A stretch of 64,000 nt of DNA from Aquarana catesbeiana (GCF_042186555.1 NC_133329.1:76958557-77022556), one strand, 5' to 3'. Shown: positions 45,844-57,610, counted from the first letter of the stretch. Notes: generated from the sequence alone by a model not told the origin. Program-made: numbers and translations.

Positions 45844-47032
45844 TTTTTTTTTAAAAGCCCCTGGCATGTGAAACACACCCAAAAACTCCACCTGGTGCCA
45901 AAAAAAGTGCACACACATAAAGAGTGACACAAAACGTGCAACGGGTGTTACACTGATCAGGAAGGAAGGAAGGACCATACCCTGATCCCCCGGGGCATTA
46001 GGCTCCAGACAGGGACTGAGGTACTTCACTGGGTCCACCTGGCCGAAACCAGACAGACCCCCTTTCTCTGGAAGGTCTGCCGGAACAAACCCACCCAAGT
46101 ACTCGATGGGACTCCCCCGAAGGGAGACCCCATGAGAGAGGGCAAACCAAGCCAGAAGGCCATGTCCACCCCCTTCCAAGACTTTCAGGGTAGGCCCGAG
46201 GACCCACACCCTACTCATCACACTGTGACAAACGTGCAACACAATCAACAAAAGGATACAAAAAAACACACAGGGATAAATAAATAGAAAGTGGGGAGAA
46301 GGAAGTGGGAGAAGTGAAAGTGACCATCGTGCAATACAATGGTCGGCCCTTCGGCCAGGTATAAAAAATTCCTCTGGTCCTAGCCAAAAGGCTCGGCCCT
46401 AGAGGCAGATGTGAAAAACGTGTGTATGGTGAGGTGACCAAGGAGCCACAAATCAAAGTGACCCTCACTCACAGTGATTATATGGCACCCCTGAACTGCC
46501 ACTTCAGGGGCACATTCATCACAGGCTTTTCGTCCCAACCCTGACCAACAGCCCAGTCAGCGCAGCCTCCACCCCAGCCAGGAAGGCATGAAGTTCTGAG
46601 AGCTTAGGGAGAGCCCTTGACCCCTAAGGCTAAACCATCGTTCACCTCACTCCTATCTAATTACATCTGGGAAATACTAACCGCCCCCCCGGTGGGAAGG
46701 AGGGAGCCAGTGTTTTCTCCCGAAAAACTGACCGGAGCTAGGACTACACCAATCTAGGCCAAAAGGCCAGGGACCCGACCCTCTGGCCAGACCCACTGCA
46801 GCACCCATCCTCACCAGGAGCACCGTTCCAGACGGCTCACGCTCAACAATTGACCGGTCCCCAGTACCTGTCGGGCAACCTGGTATAGTCCCTGCTGAAA
46901 CCGCCCTTCCAGGCACATTTACGCCATTGGATTTGCATAGCTCTCCCCTATGGGAGTAGCACAGCGCCTCCTCTGGCAACTGATAAGAACAGATACTACA
47001 CTTAATCTTAGCCAAAAGGCCAAGAAGCCTTT
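45844..47032 (-). mobile_element. U2-snRNA-headed retroelement with poly(A) tail (SINEU-like)
   Basis: On the minus strand it opens with a U2 snRNA 5' sequence (46978-47028) and ends, 1.19 kb later, in GGGGCTTTT and an A-run (T-run on the + strand at 45843-45852). The near-duplicate flanks GGTCACACCCCACT (45830-45843) and GGTCAATCCCCACT (47033-47046) match at 12 of 14 bases, fitting an L1-type target duplication. Two more U2-like segments lie inside (46741-46773, 46371-46405), as if U2 heads were added repeatedly. No convincing ORF is present. Alternatives: a chimeric retrocopy from template switching off U2 RNA, or the 5' part of a LINE. Confidence 0.7.
46978..47028 (-). ncRNA. U2 snRNA 5' domain (fragment, retroelement head)
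   Basis: On the minus strand, GCTTCTTGGCCTTTTGGCTA then AGATTAAGTGTAGTATCTGT then TCTTATCAGTT. This corresponds to about nucleotides 4-50 of vertebrate U2 snRNA, covering stem I and the branch-point-recognition stretch (GTAGTA), with C-to-T changes. The Sm site and the 3' stem-loops are absent, so this is not a functional U2 gene. Confidence 0.85.
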
Positions 47033-47635
47033 GGTCAATCCCCACTACTACTCTTGAGGCCCCTAGTGGCTACTTAGGATACTACATTTCCGACTCACTA
47101 CAAGAGACCCCTGAGCCTACTCTCATGGCTAATTAGGCCTTTTGACCACACTGGGGAATTACAACTGGCACTCCTATGCCCCTACAATACTAGAGCCTCA
47201 CAACCTACGTACTTGATGTAGCTTAGTCTTCCAGACACTTCCCATGACCACCCTGGGCAGATTGCTGCCAGACTATTTATACAGAGCCCTTTTCCCATGA
47301 TGCCCCACACTGGCATGGGCAGGACTATCTATGGTCACACCCCACTAATACTCTGGGGAACCCTAGTGGATACCACAGAGCCAACTCACTACAAGAAATC
47401 CGTGAGCCTACTCTCATCATGGATAACACCTCAAGGGACACCTCATGGCCACACTGGGAAACTACATCAGGCACTCCTATGCCCCTATGCTACAATATTA
47501 GACAAAATTTGCTTTACAGTATATCCTCCATCTGCTGGGGAGGTGCAATTTAATATTTTAGGATTAGCCCAGGGCTAGCCTTTACATTTTTGTATCCCAT
47601 GTAATTTTACAGCATATGGACTCATGACTCATATC

Positions 47636-48668
47636 TGAAAATGGCAGCCAAATTAAACCATTTACACCCATATCTTCACTTTTCAGTGTTATTTGGACCT
47701 CCGGATAAGCCCTATCAGATGCTTCAGTTGGGGTTTACAGTGCCCAATCTGATCTGCTCTCCTTTTTCAGCTCTCCCCGCACCTGTCTGCCTGTCCATGG
47801 CCGCCCAGAGCGCACAATACACAGCTACGCATAAGTGGCTTAATGAAAACCTGTCACCGCTACCGCGACATCAGTAAATAGCCAACAGCGGGCCGCCGGT
47901 CACCAGCAACCCAGGTGATGCCAGCCGGCCTGAATAGAGCGACTGTTGGCAATTTTTCACGATTAAATTATTCATATCGTTAATCCGGGCGTTTCCATGG
48001 CGTGCCTCTGCGGGGAGCCTTTGTTCTGATGTGTCTGTATCCACTGACCCCCTCAACCTCCCTGCTGGGTCTACTCAAAACACCCATTCTATTGGAGTTT
48101 AATAGAGATGAGAGTGTTACATGCAAGTTGTCACAATGTTCCTAAGCTGTAATATTATCTAAGCCTGGGGAATGGCGGTCACCGCATACACCGCCATCCT
48201 GGGATAGGCGCAATTGTTTCAGCAGGAGATTACAGCCTGCTCTCTGCATGGAGTTGCTTGTGGCCCATCCAAGACCAGAGGCGGCTTTTACAGGCGCGGT
48301 AAAAAACTTGACAGTGCCAAGTGTCGCCCATGGCAGGGGCTGCGACTGGCACAATAGTGGGCTGCCAAGAGCAAGCTGAAAGGCGCTGACAAGTGTAAGC
48401 TCTTGGGCTCACGTCCATCCGCAGTCAGCTGTGAGCATGAATAATTCAGCGCTCGGCTTTGTTTGGGAAGCCGCAGTTTCAGCGTGGGCTTTAAGAGGGC
48501 TAATCCGTTTAACCCCCGAGTGGCCAAGAGGCGAATGGGGGCAATTTCAGAAGCGCGAGTTACAAATTTTAAGTTGTGTGCTCTGTGTAGGCGGATTATT
48601 TATTTTAAAATAGACCAGCAATGCACCTCAGTGCACTTAAACAATGCACATTTGTGCATTGTGTTGCA
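47636..48668. other. Unique-looking island, no gene recognised
   Basis: About 1 kb without repeats. It includes CACGATTAAATTATTCATATCG, GGCGTTTCCATGGCGTGCCTC and AGGCGGATTATTTATTTTAA, which look like low-copy non-coding DNA with homeodomain-type sites. The open frames have no motif. Confidence 0.35.
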
Positions 48669-48672
48669 TTAA

Positions 48673-49250
48673 CCACTTGCTTACTGGGCACCTAAACCCC
48701 CCCCTCTTGCCCAGACCAATTTTCAGCTTTTAGCTCTGTCACTCTTTGAATGACATTTGCGCGGTCATACAACACTGTACCCAAATGAAATGTTTATCAT
48801 TTCTTTTTCACAAATAGAGATTTTTTTTGGTGGGATTTGATCACCTCTGGGTTTTTGATTTTTTGTTAAAAAAATTGAAGACCAAATTAAAAAAAAAATA
48901 CAAAACTGTTTTATATTTTTTTAATACATTTTGCAAACAGGTAATTTTTCTCCTTCATTGATGTACGCTGATGAGACTACACTGATAGGCTGCATTGATG
49001 GGCACTGATAAGGCGACACTTATGGGCACTGATAAGACAGCACTGATGAGCACTAATAGGCGGCACTGGTGGGCACTGATAGGTGGCACTGATGGGTGGC
49101 ACTGATGGGCACTAATAGGTGGCACTGATCGGCACTGGTAGGTGACACTGACAGACAGCACTGCTAGGTGGCACTGATGATGCACTGATTGGCACCACTG
49201 GTGGGCATTGATAGGTGGCACTCGTGGGCATTGATAGGTGGCACTGATTG
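48673..49250. mobile_element. TTAA-family element, truncated, with minisatellite
   Basis: It begins at TTAA (48669-48672) with CCACTTGCTTACTGGGCACC, the exact reverse complement of the right end of the element at 52453-53362. The internal order is the same, ending in a degenerate array of GGCACTGATAGGTGGCACTG (48960-49250). The other end is missing. Confidence 0.78.
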
Positions 49251-50077
49251 CTGAGCATGAGTTCCGGGCTGAACATTGGCTGTTCACCCATACGGCGAAC
49301 ATCCGAATTGTCTGGGCGTTCGGCTGCTTGTTCGGCCTGCCGAACAACCACAATGCACTGCGCCGCCGCACAGTGCATTGGAAGCCCTGATTGGCTGAAG
49401 CAATGAAAGCTTTGCCCAATCAGCACACAGAGCACTGTCAGAGCCATGATTGGACACTGTCATGATGACTCTATCCAATCATGGCTCATTGCTCTTAGTC
49501 CCACCCCACAATTTAGCGGCCATTTGCAGTGCGATATTAGAGTGAAGACAGAACAGGGCTCTGTTCAATGCTTCTAGCGAGTTTCAGTATCATTTTAGTG
49601 TGAGTTTATTGGCAATTCTGCAGCGGCTGTACATGCAGCAGAGGGCCGTCAATGAGTTCCTGTGTGAGTATGGCATAACGACATGCTCAGGCTGGCTCGG
49701 CTTTTTTTCCCCCACGCCAATGGCTGCTGATAAAGGATGCATGCACTGTATTGTCACCATTTGAGGAGGCCACAAGGATGGTGAGCCGTGCCAATGCATG
49801 CACCAGTGACACAATCCCTGTTGTGTTCCTGCTGGAGCAGACTATGCGTGGCATTATGGACAACAAGCAGTTCTTTTTATTCCTTTTGTAACTGATACAT
49901 TCTGCTGGGGAGCTTGAGCTTTTAAAGAACAACAGACTTGCTGGCTGGCCTACCAGATGAATATAGAAGAAAGAACGCCTAAAAAGAAAACTAATGCAGC
50001 CACTAGATCTAAGAATTGGTAAGCTGCGACATAATACATGTTTGGGTTTAATACCGCTTCAAGCTGGCCATAGATTA
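49251..50077. other. Spacer without recognised gene
   Basis: CCCAATCAGCACACAGAGCA and CATGATTGGACACTGTCATG palindromes lie at about 49420-49490. Short open frames only. Nothing else recognised. Confidence 0.4.
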
Positions 50078-50080
50078 TTA

Positions 50081-50511
50081 TGCCGCTTACACACAAGCTG
50101 ACTTTTTGACCGGACTGGTCCGATGGACTGAGTCCGGTGGACAGTTTGACCGTGTGTGGGCTTCATCGGACCTGCAGCGGACTTTTTTGGTGGAAAATCT
50201 GACGGACTTTAGATTTGGAACATGTTTCAAATCTTTACGTCAGAACTCCGCCGGACCCAGTTCCTATCGAAAAGTCCGCTTGTCTGCATGCTAGTCCGAC
50301 GGACGAAAACCGACGCTAGGGCAGCTATCGGCTATCAACTTCCTTGTTTTAGTCCGGTCGTCCGTCATCACGAACGAATCCGTTGGACTTTGGTGTGATC
50401 GCGTGTAGGCAAGTCCGTTCATTCGGAAAGTCTGTTGGAAGTCCATCGAAAGTGCGTCAGTTAGTCCGTCGGACCAGCCCGGTCGAAAAGTCCGCTCGTG
50501 TGTGCGCGGCA
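50081..50511. mobile_element. Harbinger MITE, 431 bp
   Basis: The ends are TGCCGCTTACACACAAGCTG and the inverted CGCTCGTGTGTGCGCGGCA. TTA duplications lie at 50078-50080 and 50512-50514. The inner sequence (GGACTTTAGATTTGGAACAT, GACGCTAGGGCAGCTATCGG) matches the MITE at 29774-30209. Confidence 0.92.
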
Positions 50512-50616
50512 TTAGGAAATATTCACACCTGGCATTTCTGAGCCGCACAACAAAGCACACAAAGAATGCGTTTGGGAACACGCTGGAAACGCGTGTTGCG
50601 ATTGCAGTACCATTAA

Positions 50617-51557
50617 CCACTTGCCGACCAGCCGCCGTCATTATACGGCGGCAGGTCGGCATGTTCCCACGACCTGTCGTAGCTGTACGTCGGCCCTGTA
50701 AGCAGGGATAGCAGGTGCGCCCTCTGCACTGCGTGGGAAACCGATGTGCATGGCCGGCGAATGCAATGACCGCCGATCGCTGGCATGAGAGCCAGAACAG
50801 GGACGTGTGCGTGTAAATACACAAATCCCTGTTCTGTGAGGAGAGGAGAGACAGATTGTGTGTTCCTACTAGCTAGGAACAACGATCTGTCTCCTCTCCT
50901 AGTCAGTTCCTTCCCCCCACAGTTAGAACACACACTAGGGAACACACTTAACCCCTTGATCGCCCCCTAGTGTTAACCCCTTCCCAGCCAACAACTTTTA
51001 CACAGTAATCAGTGCGTATTTATAGCACTGATCGCTGTATAAATGTCAATGGTCCCAAAAATGTGTCAAAAATGTCCAATCTGTCCGTCACAATGTCGCA
51101 GTACCGCTAAAAAACGCAAATCACCCCCATTATTAGTTAAAAAAAAAAAATGCCATAAATCTTTCCCATAGTTTGTAGACACAATAACCTTTGCGCAAAC
51201 CAATCAATATACGCTTATTGCAATTTTTTTTTACCAAAAATATGTAGAATATATATTGGCCTAAACTGATGAAAAAAGTTGTTTTTTAAAAAAAATTAGG
51301 GATATTTATTATAGCAAAAAATATAGTTTTTTTTCAAAATTGTCAGTCTCTTTTTTGTTTATAGCGCAAAAAATAAAAACCGCAGAGGTGATCAAATACC
51401 ACCAAAAGAAAGCTCTATTTGTGGGAAAAAAGGATGCAAATTTTGCTTGGGTACAGCGCCGCACGACCGCGCAATTGTCAGTTAAAGCGACGCAGTGCCA
51501 AATTGTTAAAAAGTACTCTGGTCAGGAAGGGGGTAAAATCTTCCGGGGCTGAAGTGG
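50617..51557. mobile_element. TTAA element, CCACTT family, complete ends (941 bp)
   Basis: TTAA duplications lie at 50613-50616 and 51558-51561. The ends are CCACTTGCCGACC and the inverted CCACTTCAGCCCC. The internal features are a CCGTCATTATACGG palindrome, AACAGGGACGTG / CACAAATCCCTGTT pairs, and near the right end AAGCTCTATTTGTGGG and GTACAGCGCCGCACGACCGC. No ORF. TTAA targets suggest piggyBac or Kolobok ancestry. Confidence 0.85.
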
Positions 51558-51561
51558 TTAA

Positions 51562-52448
51562 TTATTAATGGGAGCCCAAGCGCGGGTAGCAGATGCGCAT
51601 CTTGACAAATGTGCCAAAACTCACACTGAATAAAGGCACCGCGCTCCACTCCAAAAAAAGTTCTGGAACTTCATTGGGGTGCTTGTCACACATAGGGAAG
51701 CCCATTCAAGTACGCTACCAGCGGCAGTGCTAAAAAAAAATTAAAAAAAAAAAAGCACAAGTGGAAATTTGGATACACTCAGGGATGAATCCAGCCTTAG
51801 ACTTCCAATCTTCGTTTTCTCATCGTTAGACCCCTTTCACACTGAGGCAGTTTTCAGGCATTTTAGCGCAAGAAATAGCGCCTGAAAACTGCCTCCCATT
51901 CATTGCAATGGGTGCTTTCACACCCGGGCCGTGCGCTTGCAGGACGTTCGGAAAAGTCCTGCAAGCAGCACCTTTGGGGCGGGTTGGGAGCGCTGTGTAC
52001 AACACTCCCAAAACACCCCTGCCCTTTACGATGAATGAGCAGCCCTTCGGAAGCGCTTGAAAAGCGATTTGGATGCGCCGCAACACGGGAGTTTTTAACC
52101 ACCTTTTTGGGCTTAAAAGCACCCCGCTAGCGGCCGAAAAGTGCCGCTAAAACGAGCAGCGCTTCATGGCGAACACACGGGCGGTCCTAGTGTGATAGTG
52201 TAATCAAATTGACGTTGGTTTTTTTTTTTTTTTTTTTTTACCGCGGCTGTGAAAATATTCAAAGGAGCAGGGTGAGGATTTTTTCTGAAATGAATGAATT
52301 TGGAACCGCGTACGGAGTCTCCATTCGGGAAATTACGTTGATCCTAAAAGTAAACGAATGATGTTCGTCTCTATTGGCATTATCGAATGTACTAACAAGA
52401 TTTTTGATGCAAATTTTCATATGACAATCTACCCGTATGTGGCTAGCT
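51562..52448. other. Spacer with CACACTG-type fold-back (51836-52195)
   Basis: CCCCTTTCACACTGAGGCAG, TTTTCAGGCATTTTAGCGCA and AAACTGCCTCCCATTCATTG start a GC-rich non-autonomous repeat that ends near GGGCGGTCCTAGTGTGATAG. Related fragments lie at 3132-3440 and 13950. A T-run follows at 52221-52238. No gene is recognised. Confidence 0.5.
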
Positions 52449-52452
52449 TTAA

Positions 52453-53362
52453 CTCCTTCAGATCCGGGCTATAGCCGAATGACAGCTACAGCGCGTATTT
52501 GCTTTGCCGGGAGGCCGTCAGTAGGCGTCCTCCCCTTTGCACGCTCCCCACGCGCTCCCTGCAGGGTGCGCACTGTGATCACCAAGTCAGTGAGACTCGG
52601 GTGATCACAGATCAGAGGAAGGGGTCGATCCCGTCCCCTTACCACGTGATCAGCTGTCAGCCAATGACAGCTGATCACGTGATGTAAACAGATCGGCTAC
52701 AGTGCAAGGGACATCGGTCCTGAAGAGGAAGAGGCGAAGCCGCCTGATCTTTGCCCACCAGTACCGCCTGCCAGTGCCCACACAGTGCCACAAATCAGTG
52801 CCCACACAGTGCCACAAATCAGTGCCCACACAGTGCCACAAATCAGTGCCCACACAGTGCCACGAATCAGTGCATAAGTGCCAGCAATCAGTGCCAGCTA
52901 TTAATGCCCATGAGTGCCACCTATCAATGCTCACCAGTGGTGCTAATCAGTGCCTCATCAGTGCCACTTAGCAGTGCTGCCTATCAGTGCCGATCAATGC
53001 CCATCACTGCCACCCATCAGTGCCACCTATCAATGCCCTTCAGTGCCCACCAGTGCCACCTCAGTGCCCAGTGCCACCTCATCAGTGCCCACCAGTGCCG
53101 CCTCTTTAGTGCCCACCAGTGCCAACTTATCAGTGCCCAGCAATGCAGCCTATCAGTGCCCATCAGTGCAGCCTCATCAGCGCACATCAATGAAGGAGAA
53201 AAATTACCTGTTTGCAAAATTTATTAACAAAATATAAAACGATTTTGTATTTTTTTTTTTTTAATTTGGTCTTTTAAAATTTTTTTAACAAAAAATAAAA
53301 AATCCAAAAGCTCAAAATTGGTCTGGGCAGGAAAGGGGTTTAGGTGCCCAGTAAGCAAGTGG
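52453..53362. mobile_element. TTAA element with minisatellite, complete ends (910 bp)
   Basis: TTAA lies at 52449-52452 and 53363-53366. The ends are CTCCTTCAGATCC and the inverted CCACTTGCTTACTGG. It contains GATCAGCTGTCAGCCAATGACAGCTGATC (palindrome, about 52648) and, from 52760 to 53190, an array of CAGTGCCCACACAGTGCCAC and CATCAGTGCC words that gives spurious 89-158 aa frames. Confidence 0.85.
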
Positions 53363-53366
53363 TTAA

Positions 53367-53920
53367 TAGTAAGGCTCAGAGTACCGTCGCTTTAAATATC
53401 TTTCATATTCAGCCGATCACAGTGTTGCTCTCCTTTATCAAAGCCCCCTTATAATATACATTTATTGGCCCTCTAATAACTGTAATCAGCCCGGTCCTGC
53501 TGAGCGTTGCTGTTCATCATCAGCCTTAAAGGGACGGGGGTCGTCTGGTCCGGCAATTAAGAGATGAAAATAGCAGTCTGCCTTTCACCTCCTTCTGTAG
53601 TGCCGGCAGCTCGGTGACCCCTCTATGAATAGAAGCTGACGGGTGGACGTCACAGTGACGCAGGAGCACCACTGACTAGAATAACAAGACCCCGGGCTCT
53701 GCCTGACATCACTGGCATCCAGCCAATCATAGATCTCCTAAAAAAAAAAAAAATCATAGTGGTCATATCTGCTGGAGGACTCTGCAGGCGCTGGAAAGCA
53801 GGAGGGTAGTCGGCTGATCGAACTTCCTGGGACAGGATCGTCTCGACATGAGGATCTGGTGTTGGCTTCAGCATAAAAAAAAAAAATCTTCATTGTTATT
53901 ACCTCTCTCCCTACAACCCC
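53367..53920. other. Unique-looking island, no gene recognised
   Basis: At 53390-53620 the sequence (CGCTTTAAATATCTTTCATA, CTCTAATAACTGTAATCAGC, CAATTAAGAGATGAAAATAG) is repeat-free and TAAT-rich, resembling regulatory non-coding DNA. Conservation not tested. Confidence 0.35.
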
Positions 53921-53924
53921 CTCA

Positions 53925-54410
53925 CCCCTTCAGTCTTGCACAGTTGTACCGGCTCCTCTCCTGGACTGAAACGGCTTACTCTGATTTCACTGCACACTGT
54001 AAGCTTCTCACAATGTGCATCAGAAGCTGCAGCAAGTCCGATAGAGCTCCGCCTCATTTCCTGGCTGGAGGACTACCGGCACCATCAAGCCCCCCAGCCT
54101 GACTGTCCCTGACCCACCCCCGTCCATTCATTGGACTCTAGGTCTTTCCATCACGGGGGCTCAGCATCAGCTTTAAAATGCAAATAGACTGCCCAGGAAC
54201 GCCCATTCCTCCAGATTCACATCCACCCATCAAAGCTTTTTGATATTTGCATAACTCCGCTCACTGACTGCACCAGGGCTGATGGCTCTGGAGATGAATA
54301 CTGAAGCAGGGTGCTGTGATGTCTTCTCTGAACAGTACCCCCCCCTGGCCCCTCCCATCAGCCATGATCTGCCTGCATTGCATAGAGAAGCACAGAGACC
54401 CAGTGATGAC
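53925..54410 (+). repeat. Dispersed repeat A, copy 3
   Basis: TTCAGTCTTGCACAGTTGTA, TCTGATTTCACTGCACACTG, CAATGTGCATCAGAAGCTGC, TTTCCTGGCTGGAGGA, TGCATAACTCCGCTCACTG and AGCACAGAGACCCAGTGATG are collinear with 7380-7860. Confidence 0.85.
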
Positions 54411-54593
54411 ATCCCTGGGTCTGAAATACGGTAGGTAATTAAAAAAGGCAGATTCAACTTCAACTATATGGTCTTTCCAACCAAAACTGATATTTCAGTT
54501 CGAGAGTGACACTATATCATCCCGGGGTTCTTACAGTATATCTCTCAGAACTAATACAGAGACTTTCCCTGACACTAAGTCTTACTCTTGTTG

Positions 54594-55210
54594 CTGCAGC
54601 AGAGTTCCTGGGCCTGTACACCTGCTGTGCCCGTTATGAGGGGTTTCCACCATCCCTGTTCTGAGTTCCTGGGTCTGTACACCCGCTGTGCCCATTATGA
54701 GGGTTCCCACCATCCCTGTGCTGAGTTCCTGGGTCTGTACACCCGCTGTGCCCATTATGAGGGGTTCCCACCATCCCTGTGCCGAGTTCCTGGGTCTGTA
54801 CACCCGCTGTGCCCATTATGAGGGGTCCCACCATCCCTGTGCTGAGTTCCTGGGTCTGTACACCTGCTGTGCCCATTATGAGGGTTCCCACCATCCCTGT
54901 GCTGAGTTCCTGGGTCTGTACACCTGCTGTGCCCATTATGAGGGGTTCCCACCATCCCTGTGCCAAGTTCCTGGGTCTGTACACCCGCTGTGCCCATTAT
55001 GAGGGGCTCCCACCATCCCTGTGCTGAGTTCCTGGGTCTGTACACCCGCTGTGCCCATTATGAGGGTTCCCACCATCCCTGTGCTGAGTTCCTGGGTCTG
55101 TACACCCGCTGTGCCCATTATGAGGGTTCCCACCATCCCTGTGCCAAGTTCCCGGGTCTGCACACCTGCTGTGCCCATTATGAGGGGCTCCCACCATCCC
55201 TGCTGGGTTC
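54594..55210 (+). repeat. 61-bp minisatellite, locus 2
   Basis: About ten copies of GAGTTCCTGGGTCTGTACAC, CTGCTGTGCCCATTATGAGG, GGTTCCCACCATCCCTGTGCT. Long open frames on both strands are artefacts; the 61-bp period rotates frame each unit. Confidence 0.95.
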
Positions 55211-56075
55211 TTCATTTCATGTTATGGAAAATGTAACAGGAGAAGTCATAACACGCAAAAGACCCTCAAATCTTCCAGGTGGATCTATCTTTATATCTTT
55301 CAGAATTCCTTCGTCTATTTTTGCCCATCTGGAAGTAAGTTCTGGGTTTGGCACGGACATCCACACACATCTGCCGTCAGCTGCACATCATTGCTCTGAA
55401 CCAGCCTCTGGATTCCATGCCTGTGCGATGTGTATCGGCACGGTCGACTGTAGTGTCGCATGTGACAGGATGACAACTCAGGAGCACAATTAGTAGACAG
55501 GGGACAGAGTGTGGTCACTCAGAAGAGGAAGTGCCTAAACACGGACCTTCATGGCAGGATCACTGTGTATTACTTTATCCACTTCCTGTCCGTATGACAT
55601 CATATGACATCCTGGACTTGAAGTGGAGATATCTGGATGATGTCTGCAGCAACAGGCATCATCCAGATATCTTTCTTTTTTAGGCGGCGAAATCCTAGAA
55701 TGTAAAAACCATCCTAGTGGCCGATTAGCCACTGGATGGCTTTTACAGGCAGCGGGACGGAGGGCTCCCCTCCTGCTGCCCGCCGCCACCTATCTGGGCT
55801 CTCCTGTGAGATCGGAGGGCCCGAGATCAATCCAGGAGAGTGAGATACCACAGAGCTGGCTATAGACCAAATGGTCTCCGGCCATCTCTATGATCCTGGG
55901 AGGCTGGAAGTGATGGCATGATGTCACTTTCGACTCTGGCAGATGTAAGCACTGTCTTTTTTTCCCTGGGAAGCAGAAATCATTGTTTTTTTTAATTTCT
56001 CTGATGCTTTCCAGGGTAGAGGAGATATCTGGGGTTTTATAGATGCTCATATATCTCCCTAAAGAACACCTCTCA
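55211..56075. other. Spacer with a GATATCTGGATGATG hairpin
   Basis: GATATCTGGATGATG at 55628-55642 is inverted at 55657-55671, a 15-bp-arm hairpin. A second pair, CCACTGGATGGCTTTTACAGGC versus GTAAAAACCATCCTAGTGGCC, lies at about 55700-55750. It is probably part of one non-autonomous element. No gene is recognised; the 86-aa minus frame at 55790-56050 lacks motifs. Confidence 0.5.
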
Positions 56076-56086
56076 TGCCTTATTTC

Positions 56087-56364
56087 TAGACATGTGCAAT
56101 TCGTTTAGTTCCGAATTAGTTTTTTAATTCTGAAATTTCCGAATTTTAAAATTTCCGAAAATTCAGAAATTTAAAAATTTTGGAAATTGGAAAATTTTGG
56201 AAATTGGAAAATTCGAGTCAAATTCGGAAATTCGAAATTTCGGAAGTTAGAAAATCCGAATTTTCAGATTTGTGAATTTTAGAAATTTTCGAATTTCCGA
56301 AAAAAAGCAAAAAAAAACCGAATGAAACAAAAACGAACACATTTTTTGTCAGTGCACATGTCTA
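56087..56364. mobile_element. hAT MITE (TAGACATGTGCA ends), 278 bp
   Basis: The perfect terminal repeats TAGACATGTGCA / TGCACATGTCTA are flanked by an exact 8-bp duplication, CTTATTTC (56079-56086 and 56365-56372). The interior is AT-rich with TTCGAAATT/GAAATTTCCGAA motifs, and it shares its start with the element at 36034. Confidence 0.92.
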
Positions 56365-57471
56365 CTTATTTCACACATATTGGAAAGAAGACAAGCAGCG
56401 CTGACCTGTAATACTCTCTGTGCTTCCTCCTTAGTTATACTGGTGAAAAAATGTGCTGAAATTAACTAAAAAATTGATATAGGAATTGTCAATCTAAACA
56501 CAACTATATTATCATACAACAATGTGCAAAAATTGCGTGATCATAAAGTGCAAAAAAATCCGTAAACTGCTAATGAAGTGCAAATAGTTGGATAGAAAAA
56601 AAGTGCAAAAAAAAAAAAAAAAAAATCGAAAATATATTATATTTATTCAAAAATCAATATAAAGTCCATATGTCATTCAAAGAAGAAAGTCCAAAGCAAA
56701 CACTCCAAGTTGTGTGCTGAATACTTCTCAAAGATGTTTTTCATGCCACTGTGTGCACCAGCCAGTGAAATCCTTCACCATTCACACTAAATGAACTCAC
56801 CAGAGTCAATAGCTGATCATACAGTATAATAAACCAGCTAATGCCCACATTACTGATCCCTTTAAAAGAGAATGGCTCCACAGTACTGGCTCCAGGTTCG
56901 CTCCCTCACACTGAACTCTCCCATACAGGTCCGATCATACATAGAAGCAGGATAGAGGAAGGAAGGCTTCCATAGCCTCAGGATTTTATTTAAAAAGATC
57001 AAAAACATTCACATATTCATAGTGTCTTACCGACACTAGGGTACCAGCGTTTACTCGTATCGCCTATCATCTTCAACCGGTGATTCAAGCCACGAGTATG
57101 ATCGTGGCGTGTCTGGTAACATCAGCATCCTTGCCCCCACCCTGCACGTTTCGTCATGTGACGTCCCCTGTGATCTTTTTAAAGAAAAGCCTGATTTTAA
57201 AACTTTTTTTTTAATGCTATAGAAGCCTTCCTTCCTCTATCCTGCTTCTATGTATCATCGGGACCTGTATGGGAGAGTTCAGTGTGAGGAACCGAGCTTG
57301 GAGATAGTATCATGGAGCCATTAACCTTTAAAAGGGATCAGTAATATGGGCAGTAGCTGGTTTATTATATGACCATCCATTAACTCTGGTGAGTTAATTT
57401 AGTGTGAATGGTGAAGGATTTCACTGGGTGGTGCACACAGTGGTATGAAAAACACCTTTTCATCATCTCTT

Positions 57472-57610
57472 CCTATCGTGTGTATGCTTCATCTGACTTT
57501 TTTTTTGAAAATTCTGATGGACCTAGAAATGGACCACATTCTGGACGGTCAGGCTTTGGTGTCGGAGCAGAGTTTATTTTGACGGCAAAACCGGTCGTGT
57601 GTACAGGGCA
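57472..57610. mobile_element. Truncated Harbinger MITE
   Basis: CTATCGTGTGTATGCTTCATC opens a partial copy that ends CCGGTCGTGTGTACAGGGCA with TTA at 57611-57613. The left terminal TGCCCTG is lost, so the element is 5'-incomplete within the fold-back's right arm. Confidence 0.75.

Larger units (their letters stand above)
45010..47635. repeat. ~290-bp satellite, about five units, split by a retroelement
   Basis: Units begin near 45010, 45295, 45550, 47040 and 47345 and share CCCTAGTGGCTACTT, CTCACTACAAGAGATCCCTG, GGACACCTCATGGCCACACT, GACACTTCCCATGACCACCC, and TGGCATGGGCAGGACTATCT followed by ATGGTCACACCCCACTA. The third unit is broken by the U2-headed element at 45844-47032. The open frames (152, 93 aa) are repeat shadows. 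Confidence 0.88.

Noticed and set aside
45832..46269. 145-codon minus-strand frame inside the U2-headed element
   Set aside because: It has no recognisable domain and runs into the T-run tail; it is more likely fortuitous.
46978..47028. Functional U2 snRNA gene
   Set aside because: Only about the first 50 nt are present. The Sm site and the 3' domain are absent and the sequence runs into unrelated DNA.
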